Numbered from the stretch's first letter, positions 1-9,300 are shown. The stretch is DNA of 64,000 bases from CAVWSM01 sp963799425 (GCA_963799425.1 CAWCXA010000013.1:1-64000); one strand, 5' to 3'. Program-made: numbers and translations. Notes: generated from the sequence alone by a model not told the origin.

Positions 1-706
1 AAGGTGCTGAAGGAAGGCGACGGCGAGGTTGTGCGCGCTGGCGATCTGCTCGTCGCGCACTACCTCGGCCAGGTGTGGGCCAGTGGCGCGGTGTTCGACA
101 ACTCGTACGACCGAGGCGAACCGACCGCCTTCCAGATCGGGACCGGAGCGGTCATCCAGGGCTGGGACGCCGGGCTCGTTGACCAGACGGTCGGCTCCCG
201 GGTCGAGCTCGCGATCCCGCCGGCGCTGGGTTACCCATGGCAACGAACAAGCCGGGATCACCAAGGAAGACACCCTGGTCTTCGTCGTCGACATCGTCGA
301 CACCTACGGTGCCACCGAGCAGGTAGAGAACACGCCCGTTGCCCAGATCCCTGCGGGGCTGCCGACTGTGACTGACGGCGAGCCTGGCGAGGGACCGACA
401 GTCGAGATCGGCGACAGTGCCGCACCCACGGCGTCCGACGCGACAGTGCTCGCAGACGGTACGGGCGCGCCGCTGGCGACGGACAAGAACCTCGTGCTGC
501 ACCTGGTGCGCTACGACTACGATGGCAACGAGCTTGGTCGCACGTGGGGCCAGATGCCCGATGCATACAAGTCGGCTGAGATCCCGCAGCAGATCGTCCA
601 GGCACTCACCGGCAAGGCCGCCGGCACCCGCGTCCTGTTCCGCATGGCCCCGGCCGAGGGTGGCACCGCCGAAGTCTTCGTCGTCGACACGCTCGGCAGC
701 TTCTAA
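1..706 (+). pseudogene. FKBP-type peptidyl-prolyl isomerase, 5' partial and frameshifted
   Basis: The gene enters from the left edge, so its start is not seen. The first reading frame gives a normal FKBP core (VVRAGDLLVAHYLGQ, FDNSYDRGE, VIQGWDAGL, ELAIPPALGY), then breaks near base 235. The next frame resumes exactly where the family continues (HGNEQAGI, then TLVFVVDIVDTY) and runs to TAA at 704-706. One extra base or two missing bases would explain the shift. Residues after about base 430 look like a second, degenerate FKBP-like half (LVLHLVRYDYDGNELGRTW). Proteins of this kind are usually secreted or lipid-anchored folding factors. A second FKBP gene follows 67 bases downstream. Conservation on both sides of the break makes a sequencing error as likely as true decay. 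Confidence 0.75.
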
Positions 707-773
707 GGGGCCCGCCTCCCGCACCGTCTAAGGTGCGGAGGCGAGCACGACTTTGCGTCTGAGGGGATCGGCT

Positions 774-1136
774 ATGACCGACAAGCCCGAGATCGACTTT
801 CCTGGCGGCCTCGCGCCGGCCACGCTCGAGATCAGCGACCTGATCGTCGGCGGCGGCAAGGAGGCCAAGGCCGGCGACCGCGTGCTGGTGCACTACGTGG
901 GCGTCGAGTTCGACAGCGGGGAGGAGTTCGACTCGTCGTGGAACCGCGGCGAGCCCATCGAGTTCCCCCTCCGCGGTCTCATCCAGGGCTGGCAGGACGG
1001 CATCCCGGGCATGAAGGTCGGCGGCCGTCGCGAGCTCGTGATCCCGCCGGAGCAGGCGTACGGCCCCGCAGGCGGGGGCCACCGGCTCTCCGGCAAGGCG
1101 CTGATCTTCGTGATCGACCTGCTCGACGTCAGCTGA
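774..1136 (+). CDS. FKBP-type peptidyl-prolyl cis-trans isomerase, single domain
   Basis: This 120-residue protein is one FKBP domain, which catalyses cis-trans isomerisation of prolyl bonds. The usual active-site positions are visible: Tyr41 (VHYVG), Phe52-Asp53 (FDSSW), Ile70 and Trp73 (LIQGWQ), Tyr96 (EQAYG) and Phe112 (IFVID). There is no signal peptide, so it is probably cytoplasmic. I chose the ATG at 774 because MTDKPEIDFP is a typical actinobacterial N-terminus; an in-frame TTG 21 bases upstream adds only low-value residues. It follows another FKBP gene and ends tail-to-tail with the DUF3866 gene, with an 8-base overlap. Confidence 0.93.
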   Translation: MTDKPEIDFPGGLAPATLEISDLIVGGGKEAKAGDRVLVHYVGVEFDSGEEFDSSWNRGEPIEFPLRGLIQGWQDGIPGMKVGGRRELVIPPEQAYGPAGGGHRLSGKALIFVIDLLDVS

Positions 1137-2206
1137 GCAGGTCGGCCGCGTGCCGTCCTGCTGCCGCAGCGGCCAGGAAGTAGGCGAGCTCCTCGTCGAG
1201 CCCACGTGCCATCGTCGACAGCCGCACGGGCAACGCTCTCAGTGACTCGTCGAGCCCGTCCACAATCACCTCGACGAGCCGATGCGGTGGTGCGAGCGGT
1301 GCGGCGTCCTGGCGGATCCTGTGCCTCCTCGTCTCGCCACCGACAAGTGGCACCACGACGTCGGCTGGAGCGAGGGCTACGCGGCCGTACGCCGTCAGGC
1401 TGTGGTGCGATACACCGCGATGTCGATCACGCGCGTCCGCAAACGAGACACGCAGCGATGCCACCGGTCGGCCGCGCAGTGTGTGGACAGCATTGATGGC
1501 CTCACCGGCTGCCACTCCGGAGAACCCCCACCGAGTCCCGGTGCCGAGGTTGCCCGGTCCCTGAGTCGCGACCACGACATCAGCCCGCAGCACGTGCCTC
1601 GCCGCGAGGAGCCCGGTGTGCAGGGTGACTGCCTCCAGATCGCCCCCGAACGCCTGCCCGACCGTGACACACCCGGCCAACAGCCCCGCGTCGCGCAGTG
1701 CCGCGACATTCCTCGAGAACCAGGCCGGCAGTGCCCCGCCGTCCGTCATCACGTAGGCGACGGACGCCTTCGGCGCTGCTGCCCGGACGCCGGCAATCAC
1801 CGCGGGCAATGCAGAGTGGAGGTCCGCATCAACGACGGGTATCCCGCCGAGGTCGTCGGCATCGCGCATCAGCGCGTGATGCTCGGATTCCTGCTCGTCG
1901 ACACCGAGCACCGTTGCCTGCAACGGGGTGTAGCGCGCCTTGACCAGATGTCCGGAACCACTCGGCGGGTCTGCGGGCAACCTGTCGGGGATCGCGACCA
2001 CCAGCGCGTAGCCGCCCGTGCCGAGTCCCAACGTGATCGCAGTCGTGTTGAGGAGTACGCGGTCGGTGCGGCTGCGGGCGACCGACGAGCGACGGGTAGG
2101 CGAGGGCTCGTACGTCGCCTTCGTCACCGACCGTGACCGTCACCTCGACGGCGCCCGGCCACTCGCGGACGATCTCTGTCACGGTGCCCTGCCGCCACCT
2201 GATCAC
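1129..2206 (-). pseudogene. DUF3866 family protein, frameshifted
   Basis: DUF3866 proteins have no known function and often sit beside pafBC in actinobacteria, as here. The N-terminus (VIRWRQGTVTEIVREWPGAV, then RALAYPSLVGRPQP) begins at a GTG at 2206. Near base 2068 the frame is lost, and the rest of the family sequence (DRVLLNTTAITLGLGTGGYALVVA, then IPVVDADLHSALP and TQGPGNLGTGTRWGFSG) continues in another frame to the stop at 1129. Compared with the expected PG-DRVLLN junction, two bases appear to be missing. Everything else is well conserved, so this may be a working gene with a sequence error. It is divergent from pafB across 41 bases. Confidence 0.75.
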
Positions 2207-2235
2207 GGCTTGCGAGGTTACCCATAAAGATTGGA

Positions 2236-2247
2236 TACGGTGCTGCG
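2236..2247 (+). promoter_or_regulatory. Leaderless promoter -10 element of pafB
   Basis: TACGGT (2236-2241) is followed by six bases and then the GTG start of pafB. In actinobacteria a TANNNT hexamer 6-8 bases before the start codon indicates transcription starting at the start codon, with no 5' leader. No Shine-Dalgarno sequence is seen before this GTG. Confidence 0.6.
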
Positions 2248-3213
2248 GTGGCACACCCGAAGAGCGAGCGGCTGATGAATCTCGTCATCTGCCTGCTGGT
2301 TGCGCGGACTTACGTGCCGAAGAGCCGGATCCGCGAGTTGGTCGGTGGCTACGGGGAGCAGTCCGACGAGGCATTCGAGCGTATGTTCGAGCGCGACAAG
2401 GACGAACTGCGCGAGCTCGGCATTCCGATCGAGACCGGTCAGGGCGGCGCCGATGAGGAACCCGGTTACCGCATCCGGCGCAGCGAGTTCGAGCTGCCAC
2501 CAATCTCGCTGGAGCCCGACGAGGCGGCGGTCGTAGGTCTGGCAGCTCGAGTCTGGCGGCAGTCTGGCCTGGCGGAGGCCAGCACTCGGGCTCTGCTCAA
2601 GCTGCAGGCCGCCGGCGTTGAGGCAGACCCGGGCGTGCTGGACCGCGTGGAGCCGCAGTTTGCGGGGGAGGAGCCGGCCGTCTGGGTCCTCTGGCAGGCC
2701 GTACGAGATCGGCGGCGGGTGGTCTTCGACTATCGCAAGCCGGAGAGTCCCATCGTCGAGGAGCGGCTTCTCGAGCCCTGGAGCGTTCTGGCCCACCGCG
2801 GGCGCTGGTACGTCACCGGACATGACCTTGGTCGCGGCGAGGAGCGGCTGTTCCGGCTGTCCCGCATCACCGGCGAGGTGCGGCCGGTCGGGCGGGGCAA
2901 GGCGTACGACGTACCGCCAGCTGAGCAGGTCCGTGCCGCCGCTCGCTCTCTCGTCACGGAGGCACCGTCCAACGAGCCGACGCGTGAGGCGCGACTGCGG
3001 GTGCGCAAGGGCGCGGGCTTCAGCCTTCGCCGGCGCGCCGCGCACGCCAAGGAAGGCGACGGCTTCGACGAGATCACCCTGACGTTCGGCGACACCGGCT
3101 ACCTCGCGGAGAGCATCGCCGGGCACGGCGCCGATGTGCTCGTGCTCGAGCCCGACGATCTCCGTGACCGGGTCATCTCGAACCTGCGCACTGTGCTGGA
3201 GAGCGCGTCATGA
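2248..3213 (+). CDS. pafB: WYL-domain transcriptional regulator PafB
   Basis: PafB and PafC together form a regulator that, in mycobacteria, activates the LexA-independent DNA-damage response. This protein has 321 residues. The first ~70 form a winged helix-turn-helix (ERLMNLVICLLVARTYVPKSRI), and a WYL domain occupies about 150-230, with the motif RWYVTG and the basic strand RLFRLSRITG. The C-terminal third resembles the WCX extension (GHGADVLVLEPDDLRDRVI). It starts at a GTG with a leaderless promoter and overlaps pafC by four bases (ATGA), so the two are translationally coupled. In this genome the pair sits next to tatA/tatC rather than proteasome genes. Confidence 0.92.
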   Translation: MAHPKSERLMNLVICLLVARTYVPKSRIRELVGGYGEQSDEAFERMFERDKDELRELGIPIETGQGGADEEPGYRIRRSEFELPPISLEPDEAAVVGLAARVWRQSGLAEASTRALLKLQAAGVEADPGVLDRVEPQFAGEEPAVWVLWQAVRDRRRVVFDYRKPESPIVEERLLEPWSVLAHRGRWYVTGHDLGRGEERLFRLSRITGEVRPVGRGKAYDVPPAEQVRAAARSLVTEAPSNEPTREARLRVRKGAGFSLRRRAAHAKEGDGFDEITLTFGDTGYLAESIAGHGADVLVLEPDDLRDRVISNLRTVLESAS

Positions 3214-4187
3214 GCGGCTCGCAAGACCAGGTCGCGCGGCTGCTGGCGTTGCTGCCCTACCTGCTGGCACACCCGGGTGCCAAGGTCAAGGACGTGGCGC
3301 GGTTGTTCCGCGTGAGCGAGCGCCAGCTCGTGCGTGACCTGCATGTGTTGTGGTTCTCCGGGCTACCCGGCCTTTCCATGGGTGACTACATCGAGGTCGA
3401 CATGGAGGCGGTGGAGGGCGCGGGCGTCATCAACGTCTCCAACGCCGACTACCTCGAGCGGCCGCTGCGGCTACAGGGCGACGAGGCCCTCGCCCTGCTG
3501 GTGGCATTGCGGGCGCTGGCCGCGACGCCGGGACTGACAGACCGTGATGCCGTCGACCGCGCGCTGGCAAAGCTGGAGGCCGCGGCCGGCGGTGTGTTCG
3601 ACCAGGCGACGGCAGTGCACGACGAGCGTGCGGGCGACTTCGTCACCGGAACGGCCGAAACCGTGCGGCAGGCGCTGGCCGACGGTCGACGGATGCACCT
3701 CGGCTACTGGGTGCCTGGGCGTGACGAGACCACCGAACGCGATGTCGACCCGATGCGGCTGCTTGCCGTGCAGGGCAGGCTCTACCTCGAGGGCTGGTGC
3801 CGGCGCGCGTCGGACGTACGGCTGTTCCGCCTTGATCGGATCGCGTTCCTGAGCATCCTCGACGTTGCCGCAGAAGTCCCACCGCAGGCCCGCAAGCGCG
3901 ACCTCGCGGCCGGTTTGTTCCAGCCGTCACCGACTGACGAGGTGGTGACGCTGGAGCTGGAGCCGCGCGGGCGGTGGGTGGCCGAGTACTACCCCTGCGA
4001 GTCGGTCGAGGAACTGCCTGGTAACCGGCTGCGCGTCCGGCTTCGCACCGCGGACCGGCGCTGGCTCGTACGACTGGCCCTCCGGCTCGGGGGCGCGGTA
4101 CAGGTCATCGCGCCGGACGAGCTCGTCGAGGAGGTCCGCGCGAGCGCCCAGGGCGCGCTGGCGGCGTACGCGGTAGCGACCACGTGA
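3210..4187 (+). CDS. pafC: WYL-domain transcriptional regulator PafC
   Basis: This is the second half of the PafBC regulator, 325 residues long, co-expressed with pafB through a four-base overlap. A helix-turn-helix (VKDVARLFRVSERQLVRDLHVL) lies at about 27-48. A degenerate WYL domain spans about 160-215 (MHLGYWVPGRDE, RLYLEGWCRRA, VRLFRLDRI), followed by a C-terminal WCX-like region (YYPCESVEELPGNRLRVRL). WYL domains are thought to sense nucleic-acid ligands; PafBC is reported to respond to single-stranded DNA. The small membrane-protein gene and tatA follow in the same direction, an order conserved in many actinobacteria. Confidence 0.92.
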   Translation: MSGSQDQVARLLALLPYLLAHPGAKVKDVARLFRVSERQLVRDLHVLWFSGLPGLSMGDYIEVDMEAVEGAGVINVSNADYLERPLRLQGDEALALLVALRALAATPGLTDRDAVDRALAKLEAAAGGVFDQATAVHDERAGDFVTGTAETVRQALADGRRMHLGYWVPGRDETTERDVDPMRLLAVQGRLYLEGWCRRASDVRLFRLDRIAFLSILDVAAEVPPQARKRDLAAGLFQPSPTDEVVTLELEPRGRWVAEYYPCESVEELPGNRLRVRLRTADRRWLVRLALRLGGAVQVIAPDELVEEVRASAQGALAAYAVATT

Positions 4188-4223
4188 CCGTGATCGCCCG
4201 CGACCAGGCACCGCGGCAGGCGC

Positions 4224-4236
4224 TACCGTCGGGTGC
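4224..4236 (+). promoter_or_regulatory. Leaderless promoter -10 element of the small membrane protein
   Basis: TACCGT (4224-4229) is followed by seven bases and a GTG start at 4237, the spacing expected for leaderless transcription. Confidence 0.5.
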
Positions 4237-4407
4237 GTGTGGGTATGGGTGATTGGCTACGTCGTGCTGGCGGCTGGCGGCGTGCTCCTGATCGGCTGGC
4301 TCGGGCGCGGCCTGTGGCGTCGGCTGGGAGGGCTGCTGGCCCAACTTGAGGGCCTCTCCGCCGATCTCGAGGCCAACCTGGCACGAATACAGTCGACCGA
4401 TCCATGA
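4237..4407 (+). CDS. Small single-pass membrane protein (56 aa)
   Basis: This short gene lies between pafC and tatA. It reads VWVWVIGYVVLAAGGVLL and then IGWLGRGLWRRLGGLL, one hydrophobic helix of about 20 residues near the N-terminus. A short amphipathic tail (QLEGLSADLEANLARIQ) with a coiled-coil look follows. Small membrane proteins of this design are common at this position in actinobacteria; I know of no assigned function. The GTG start is supported by a TANNNT hexamer seven bases upstream. Confidence 0.65.
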   Translation: MWVWVIGYVVLAAGGVLLIGWLGRGLWRRLGGLLAQLEGLSADLEANLARIQSTDP

Positions 4408-4472
4408 CGCTGTGTCCCCGCGGCGCAGCGTACGCTTGGAACCGTCCGGCCTCCCACGGAAGCGAGATCCGC

Positions 4473-4742
4473 GTGTTTAAGTCCTTTGGGGCACCTGAGA
4501 TCATCCTTGTGATCTTCGTGATCATCCTGCTGTTCGGCGCCCGCAAGCTGCCAGAAACGGCCAGGGGCATGGGGCAGGCTCTACGGATCTTCAAGAAGGA
4601 GGTCAAGGACGACGACCGTCCGACGACCCCGACCCCGGAGATCACCACCAGCCAGGCTCCGGCCCCGCCGACCGTGACCGCGGAGCCTGTGCAGCAGCCC
4701 GCGCAGCAGCCGGCGCAGGAGCACGACCACCCCCAGCGCTAG
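4473..4742 (+). CDS. tatA: Sec-independent protein translocase subunit TatA
   Basis: TatA forms the pore of the twin-arginine system, which exports folded proteins. The 89-residue product has the family layout: a short N-terminus (FKSFGAPE), one membrane helix (IILVIFVIILLFGARKLP), an amphipathic helix (TARGMGQALRIFKKEVKDD), then a loose Pro/Gln-rich tail. The GTG at 4473 gives the normal length; an upstream ATG at 4404 would add 23 residues not seen in the family. A TACGCT hexamer at 4431-4436 is a plausible -10 element. tatC follows after 17 bases. Confidence 0.93.
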   Translation: MFKSFGAPEIILVIFVIILLFGARKLPETARGMGQALRIFKKEVKDDDRPTTPTPEITTSQAPAPPTVTAEPVQQPAQQPAQEHDHPQR

Positions 4743-4759
4743 CTGATCGTTGAACCCTG

Positions 4760-5593
4760 ATGGCGACGCTCACCGGGCGCCGCGGCGGTAGCCCGGCGCA
4801 ACCCGAGGATGAGGGACGCATGTCCCTCATCGCGCACCTGCGCGAACTGCGCTCGAGGCTTATCAAGAGCGCGATTGCGGTGGTGCTTGGCGCAATAGTG
4901 GGTTTCGTCTTCTACCAAGACATCCTTGAGTGGTTCATCGGGCCGTTCCGAGCCGCTGTCGAACAGCTCAACGAGAGCCGCGACCTCAATGCGGAGATCA
5001 ACTTCGCCGGCATCGCCGACCCGTTCGTCATCCCATTGAAGATCGGCATGCTGACTGGCCTGGTGCTGGCCAGCCCGGTGTGGATCTACCAGCTGTGGGC
5101 GTTCATCGCGCCGGGCCTCTACAAGAACGAGAAGAAGTGGGCGCTCCTCGTCGTCGCAAGCACCGTGCCCCTGTTCGTGGGTGGCATGCTGCTCTGCTAC
5201 TGGTTGCTGCCCAAGGGCCTCGGCGTCATCCTCGGCTTCACGCCCAATGATGTGAGCAACATCGTCAGCTTCCAGGAGTACTTCAACTTCGTGCTCCGGC
5301 TCGAGCTTGTATTCGGGATCGCGTTCCTGCTCCCGGTCTTCGTGGTCATGCTCAACCTCATCGGTGTCTTCGCGGGCCGCACGCTCTCGCGGTCACGTCC
5401 GTGGATCGTCGTCGGAATCTTCATCTTCGCCGCCGTCGCCACACCGACCGGCGACCCGATCACCATGGTCATGCTGGCCGGGCCGATGTGGATCCTCTTC
5501 GAGATCGCAGTCGTCATCTGCCGCCTCAATGACAAGCGGCACGCGCGACAGCTCGCCGAGATCGAGCGCATGGTCGACGAGGAGACCACCTGA
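4760..5593 (+). CDS. tatC: Sec-independent protein translocase subunit TatC
   Basis: TatC is the membrane receptor that recognises twin-arginine signal peptides. The 277-residue protein begins with the conserved cytoplasmic stretch GRMSLIAHLRELRSRL and has six predicted membrane helices, including VVLGAIVGFVFY, IGMLTGLVLASPVWIYQLWAFI and VGIFIFAAVATPTGDP. The family hallmarks HLxELR and the Pro-containing second helix are intact. It is the partner of the adjacent tatA. The following lipid kinase gene overlaps its stop codon if the CTG start proposed for that gene is used. Confidence 0.95.
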   Translation: MATLTGRRGGSPAQPEDEGRMSLIAHLRELRSRLIKSAIAVVLGAIVGFVFYQDILEWFIGPFRAAVEQLNESRDLNAEINFAGIADPFVIPLKIGMLTGLVLASPVWIYQLWAFIAPGLYKNEKKWALLVVASTVPLFVGGMLLCYWLLPKGLGVILGFTPNDVSNIVSFQEYFNFVLRLELVFGIAFLLPVFVVMLNLIGVFAGRTLSRSRPWIVVGIFIFAAVATPTGDPITMVMLAGPMWILFEIAVVICRLNDKRHARQLAEIERMVDEETT

Positions 5594-6489
5594 GCGGGTC
5601 GCCGGCGCCCCGCGACATCGCCCTCCTGGTCAACCCCACCTCAGGACGTGGCCGCGGCGCGCGGGCCGGGCGGGAGGCGGCCCACCAGCTGACGGCTGCC
5701 GGGTGTCGGGTGAGGCACGTGATGGGCCGTGACGCGGCAGCAGCCGCCGACCTCGCCCGCGAAGCCGTACGTGACGGTGTCGACGCGCTCGTCGTCGTCG
5801 GCGGCGACGGCATGGTGCACATCGGGCTGCAGGCGGTGGCCGGCACCAGCGTCCCGTTCGGCATCATTCCGGCCGGCAGCGGCAACGACGTGGCCCGCGC
5901 GCTTGGCATCCCGCGAGGCGACGCCGCCGAAGCCGTCGAGGTCATCGCCGCAGGGAACACCATCGAGATCGACCTCGGCCGCAGCGACGGGACATTCTTC
6001 GCCGCGATCGCCGCGCTCGGCTTCGACGCCCTCGTCAACGACCGCGCCAACGGTATGAGCTGGCCGCGCGGTCGGCTGCGCTACGACGTCGCACTTGTCG
6101 TCGAGCTCGGCCTGTTCCGCCCGATCCCGTACGAGCTGGAGACCGACAGCGGCACCGAGCGACTCGACGCCATGCTCGTGTCGGTGGCCAACGGGCCGTC
6201 CTGCGGCGGTGGGATGAAGTTCGTGCCGGACGCCCGGCTCGACGACGGCGTGCTCGACCTGTTCGTTCTGCATCCGATCTCCAAGCCCGCGCTCGTACGG
6301 CTCTTTCCCAAGGTCTACAGCGGGCGGCACGTGACGCACCCAGCGGTGGAGATCCGGCGCGTACGCAGCGTCCGCGTCGGCGCGCCTGGAGTCACGGCCT
6401 ACGCCGACGGCGAGCGTCTCGGCCCGCTTCCGCGCACTTTCGAGGCGGTCCCGGCGGCACTTCGCGTCTTCGCCCCGCCAGCCGGGTAG
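5590..6489 (+). CDS. Diacylglycerol/lipid kinase family protein
   Basis: The product phosphorylates a lipid alcohol such as diacylglycerol, or a related substrate, using ATP. The catalytic domain is clear: the nucleotide-binding N-terminus IALLVNPTSGRGRG, the loop VVGGDGMVHIGLQAV, and IPAGSGNDVARALGIP. These essential N-terminal residues lie upstream of the first GTG (5710). In this frame the only candidate start after the preceding stop is a CTG at 5590, which overlaps the tatC stop (CTGA). That gives 299 residues, normal for the family. CTG starts are rare, so a small sequence error near the junction is also possible. The gene ends in TAG, which also forms part of the helY -10 hexamer. Confidence 0.82.
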   Translation: MSGSPAPRDIALLVNPTSGRGRGARAGREAAHQLTAAGCRVRHVMGRDAAAAADLAREAVRDGVDALVVVGGDGMVHIGLQAVAGTSVPFGIIPAGSGNDVARALGIPRGDAAEAVEVIAAGNTIEIDLGRSDGTFFAAIAALGFDALVNDRANGMSWPRGRLRYDVALVVELGLFRPIPYELETDSGTERLDAMLVSVANGPSCGGGMKFVPDARLDDGVLDLFVLHPISKPALVRLFPKVYSGRHVTHPAVEIRRVRSVRVGAPGVTAYADGERLGPLPRTFEAVPAALRVFAPPAG

Positions 6490-6498
6490 GTTCGCGGC
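6487..6498 (+). promoter_or_regulatory. Leaderless promoter -10 element of helY
   Basis: TAGGTT (6487-6492) overlaps the stop codon of the lipid kinase gene, and the helY ATG follows after six bases. Position and hexamer match a leaderless promoter. Confidence 0.55.
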
Positions 6499-9198
6499 AT
6501 GGACACGTCGACGCCGCTCGGCCGGTTCCGTGACCTCTACGACTTCCCCCTCGACGAGTTCCAGGTGCGCGCCTGCGAGTCCCTGCAGGCCGGTCGCGGC
6601 GTGCTCCTCGCGGCCCCCACCGGCTCGGGGAAGACCGTCGTCGGCGAGTTCGCCGTCCACCTCGCGCTCGAAGACGGCCGCAAGTGTTTCTACACGACAC
6701 CGATCAAGGCGCTGTCCAACCAGAAGTTTCGCGACCTCGTCGAGCGTTACGGCTCCGAGTCGGTCGGTCTGCTCACCGGTGACAACAGCATCAACGGCGA
6801 GGCGCCGATCGTCGTGATGACGACCGAGGTGCTGCGCAACATGCTGTACGCCGGATCGCACACGCTGGCCGGTCTGGGCTACGTCGTCATGGACGAGGTG
6901 CACTATCTCGCCGACCGGTTCCGCGGCGCGGTTTGGGAAGAGGTCATCATCCACCTCCCCGACTCCGTCTCCCTCGTGTCGCTGTCGGCGACGGTCTCCA
7001 ATGCCGAGGAGTTCGGCGACTGGCTCGTCACCGTGCGCGGCGACACCGACGTGGTGGTCGAGGAGCGCCGGCCAGTGCCGCTGTGGCAGCACGTCATGGT
7101 GGGCAACCGTATGTACGACTTGTTCGCCGGCGAGGGACGCGACCCGGGAGAGCGGCGCGTCAACCCCGAGCTCCTACGGATCGGCCGCGACACCGAGCGC
7201 TTCGCGCGACTCTCGGAACAACGGCGCTCGCAGCGCGGCTACCGGCCCCGCCGCAGCGGCCACACGTACACCCCATCCCGCGTCGACGTCCTCGCCGAGC
7301 TGGAGCAGCAGCACCTCCTGCCGGCCATCACGTTCATCTTCAGCCGGGCCGGATGCGACGCCGCGGTCCTGCAATGCCTGCATGCCGGGGTGCGACTCAC
7401 GACCCTGGAGGAGCGCGACGAGATCAGGGCGTACGTCGAGAAGCGCAGCGAGTCGATCCCGCCCGAGGACCTGCACGTGCTCGGCTACCACGACTGGCTG
7501 GCCGGCCTCGAGCGAGGCGTTGCAGCTCATCACGCCGGGCTGTTGCCCACCTTCAAGGAGGTTGTCGAGGAGCTGTTCAGCCGCGGGCTGGTCAAGGCAG
7601 TCTTCGCCACGGAGACGCTCGCCTTAGGGATCAACATGCCGGCCAAGTCGGTCGTGCTCGAACGGCTGGTGAAGTGGAACGGCGAGACGCACGCCGAGAT
7701 CACTCCGGCCGAGTACACCCAGCTCACCGGTCGCGCCGGCCGACGCGGCATCGACGTCGAGGGTCACGCGGTCGTGCTCTGGCAGCAGGGCCTCGACCCC
7801 ACGTCGATCGCCGGGCTCGCCTCCACGCGTACCTATCCATTGCGTTCGTCGTTCCGCCCCTCCTACAACATGGCGGTCAACCTCGTCCGCCAGTACGGCC
7901 GGGCCACCGCGCGCGAGCTGCTCGAGTCGTCGTTCGCCCAGTTCCAGGCCGACCGGGCGGTTGTCGGTCTCGCCCGTCAGGTGCGGCGCAACGAGGAGGC
8001 GATGGCTGGCTACCAGGAGGCGGCGAGCTGCCACCTCGGCGACTTCATGGAGTACGCGGACCTGCGCCGGCAGATCAAGGAGCGCGAGGCCGAGCTCGTC
8101 CGGCTGGGCCGTGCCGACCAGCGTGCCGCGACCGTGCAGTCGCTTGAGCGGCTCAAGATCGGCGACATCGTCCGGGTTCCCGCGGGTCGGTTCGCCGGGT
8201 GGGCCGTGGTGCTCGAGCCAGGCATGCCGTACGGCGGAGCGGACGGGCCACGGCCGGTCGTCCTGACCGACGCGCGGCAGGTGCGCCGGCTGTCACTCGT
8301 GGACTTCCCGGTGCCGGTGACACCGGTCGGCCAGATGCGCATCCCGCGATCGTTCAACCCGCGGGTTCCGGCGTCGCGGCGCGATCTCGCCGCCGCTCTC
8401 CGCGAGCGGGTGCCTGAGGAGGCTGATGGTCGTCGCCCGCGTCGCGGCAACCGGGCCGCGGCTGCCGATGACCGCAAGCTGCTCGAGCTGCGGGCCGCGA
8501 TGCGTGCGCATCCCTGCCACGGCTGCGACGAGCGAGAGGACCATGCGCGCTGGGCGGAGCGCTACCAGCGGCTGGCCCGCGAGACGCAGCAGCTGCAGCG
8601 GCGCGTCGAAACCCGTACGAACACCATCGCCCGACAGTTCGACCGTGTCTGTGGGCTGCTGGAGCAGATGGGCTACCTGCGCGGCGACAAGGTCACCGAC
8701 GACGGTGCCCGGCTGGCCCGGCTGTACACAGAGCTCGATCTGTTGGCCGCCGAGTGCCTGCGGCTCGGCATCTGGGACGAGCTGGAGCCGGCTGAGCTGG
8801 CAGCGGTGCTGTCGGCGCTCACCTACGAGTCGCGACAGCCGGACGCCGTCACGCCACCGGCCATCGCGTCCAGCCGCGTTCGCGACGCCCTCGCGGGCAT
8901 GGTGCACCAGTGGGGCGAGCTCGACGCACTGGAGAAGAGCCAGCGCCTGCAGTTCCTGCGTGAGCCCGACCTGGGATTCGCGCAGGCGGCGTTCCGTTGG
9001 GCCGCGGGTGCGCGGCTCGAGGAGGTGCTCGACGAGGCCGACCTCACGGCCGGCGACTTCGTCCGTGCCATGAAGCAGCTGCTCGACCTGCTCGACCAGG
9101 TGGCCGACGCTGCGGGCGACGCGCCGCTGCGCAAGACGGCGCACAAGGCTGCCGACATGCTGCGGCGCGGCGTCGTCGCGTACTCGTCGGTGGGCTGA
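6499..9198 (+). CDS. helY: Ski2-like DEAD/DEAH-box RNA helicase
   Basis: This 899-residue protein belongs to the Ski2/Mtr4-like helicases called HelY in mycobacteria. It should unwind RNA with ATP, in RNA processing or decay. Motif I is AAPTGSGKT (38-46), motif II is DEVH near residue 133, and motif III is SATVSNAEEF. The C-terminal RecA lobe shows HHAGLLPTFKE, ATETLALGINMPAK and QLTGRAGRRGID. The last ~180 residues form a DSHCT helical domain (GDKVTDDGARLARLYTELDLLAAECLRLG). A Cys-pair element (HPCHGCDERE) precedes it. It is the last gene of a rightward run and converges on the exonuclease gene. Confidence 0.93.
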   Translation: MDTSTPLGRFRDLYDFPLDEFQVRACESLQAGRGVLLAAPTGSGKTVVGEFAVHLALEDGRKCFYTTPIKALSNQKFRDLVERYGSESVGLLTGDNSINGEAPIVVMTTEVLRNMLYAGSHTLAGLGYVVMDEVHYLADRFRGAVWEEVIIHLPDSVSLVSLSATVSNAEEFGDWLVTVRGDTDVVVEERRPVPLWQHVMVGNRMYDLFAGEGRDPGERRVNPELLRIGRDTERFARLSEQRRSQRGYRPRRSGHTYTPSRVDVLAELEQQHLLPAITFIFSRAGCDAAVLQCLHAGVRLTTLEERDEIRAYVEKRSESIPPEDLHVLGYHDWLAGLERGVAAHHAGLLPTFKEVVEELFSRGLVKAVFATETLALGINMPAKSVVLERLVKWNGETHAEITPAEYTQLTGRAGRRGIDVEGHAVVLWQQGLDPTSIAGLASTRTYPLRSSFRPSYNMAVNLVRQYGRATARELLESSFAQFQADRAVVGLARQVRRNEEAMAGYQEAASCHLGDFMEYADLRRQIKEREAELVRLGRADQRAATVQSLERLKIGDIVRVPAGRFAGWAVVLEPGMPYGGADGPRPVVLTDARQVRRLSLVDFPVPVTPVGQMRIPRSFNPRVPASRRDLAAALRERVPEEADGRRPRRGNRAAAADDRKLLELRAAMRAHPCHGCDEREDHARWAERYQRLARETQQLQRRVETRTNTIARQFDRVCGLLEQMGYLRGDKVTDDGARLARLYTELDLLAAECLRLGIWDELEPAELAAVLSALTYESRQPDAVTPPAIASSRVRDALAGMVHQWGELDALEKSQRLQFLREPDLGFAQAAFRWAAGARLEEVLDEADLTAGDFVRAMKQLLDLLDQVADAAGDAPLRKTAHKAADMLRRGVVAYSSVG

Positions 9199-9300
9199 GG
9201 CCGAACATGTGCATAGCCATCGCCGACCATGTGGCTGGCGCCCTCTTTGGCGCAGAATCGGTCGCCAACCGCATGCTCGTCGCTTCCCTTTCCCGAGCCG

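Noticed and set aside
1..706. Programmed frameshifting in the first FKBP gene
   Set aside because: No slippery heptamer or downstream pseudoknot is evident near base 235, and similar breaks occur in two other genes.
5641..7092. A 483-residue minus-strand frame over the lipid kinase and helY
   Set aside because: Shadow frame; the plus-strand genes carry clear motifs over the same bases.
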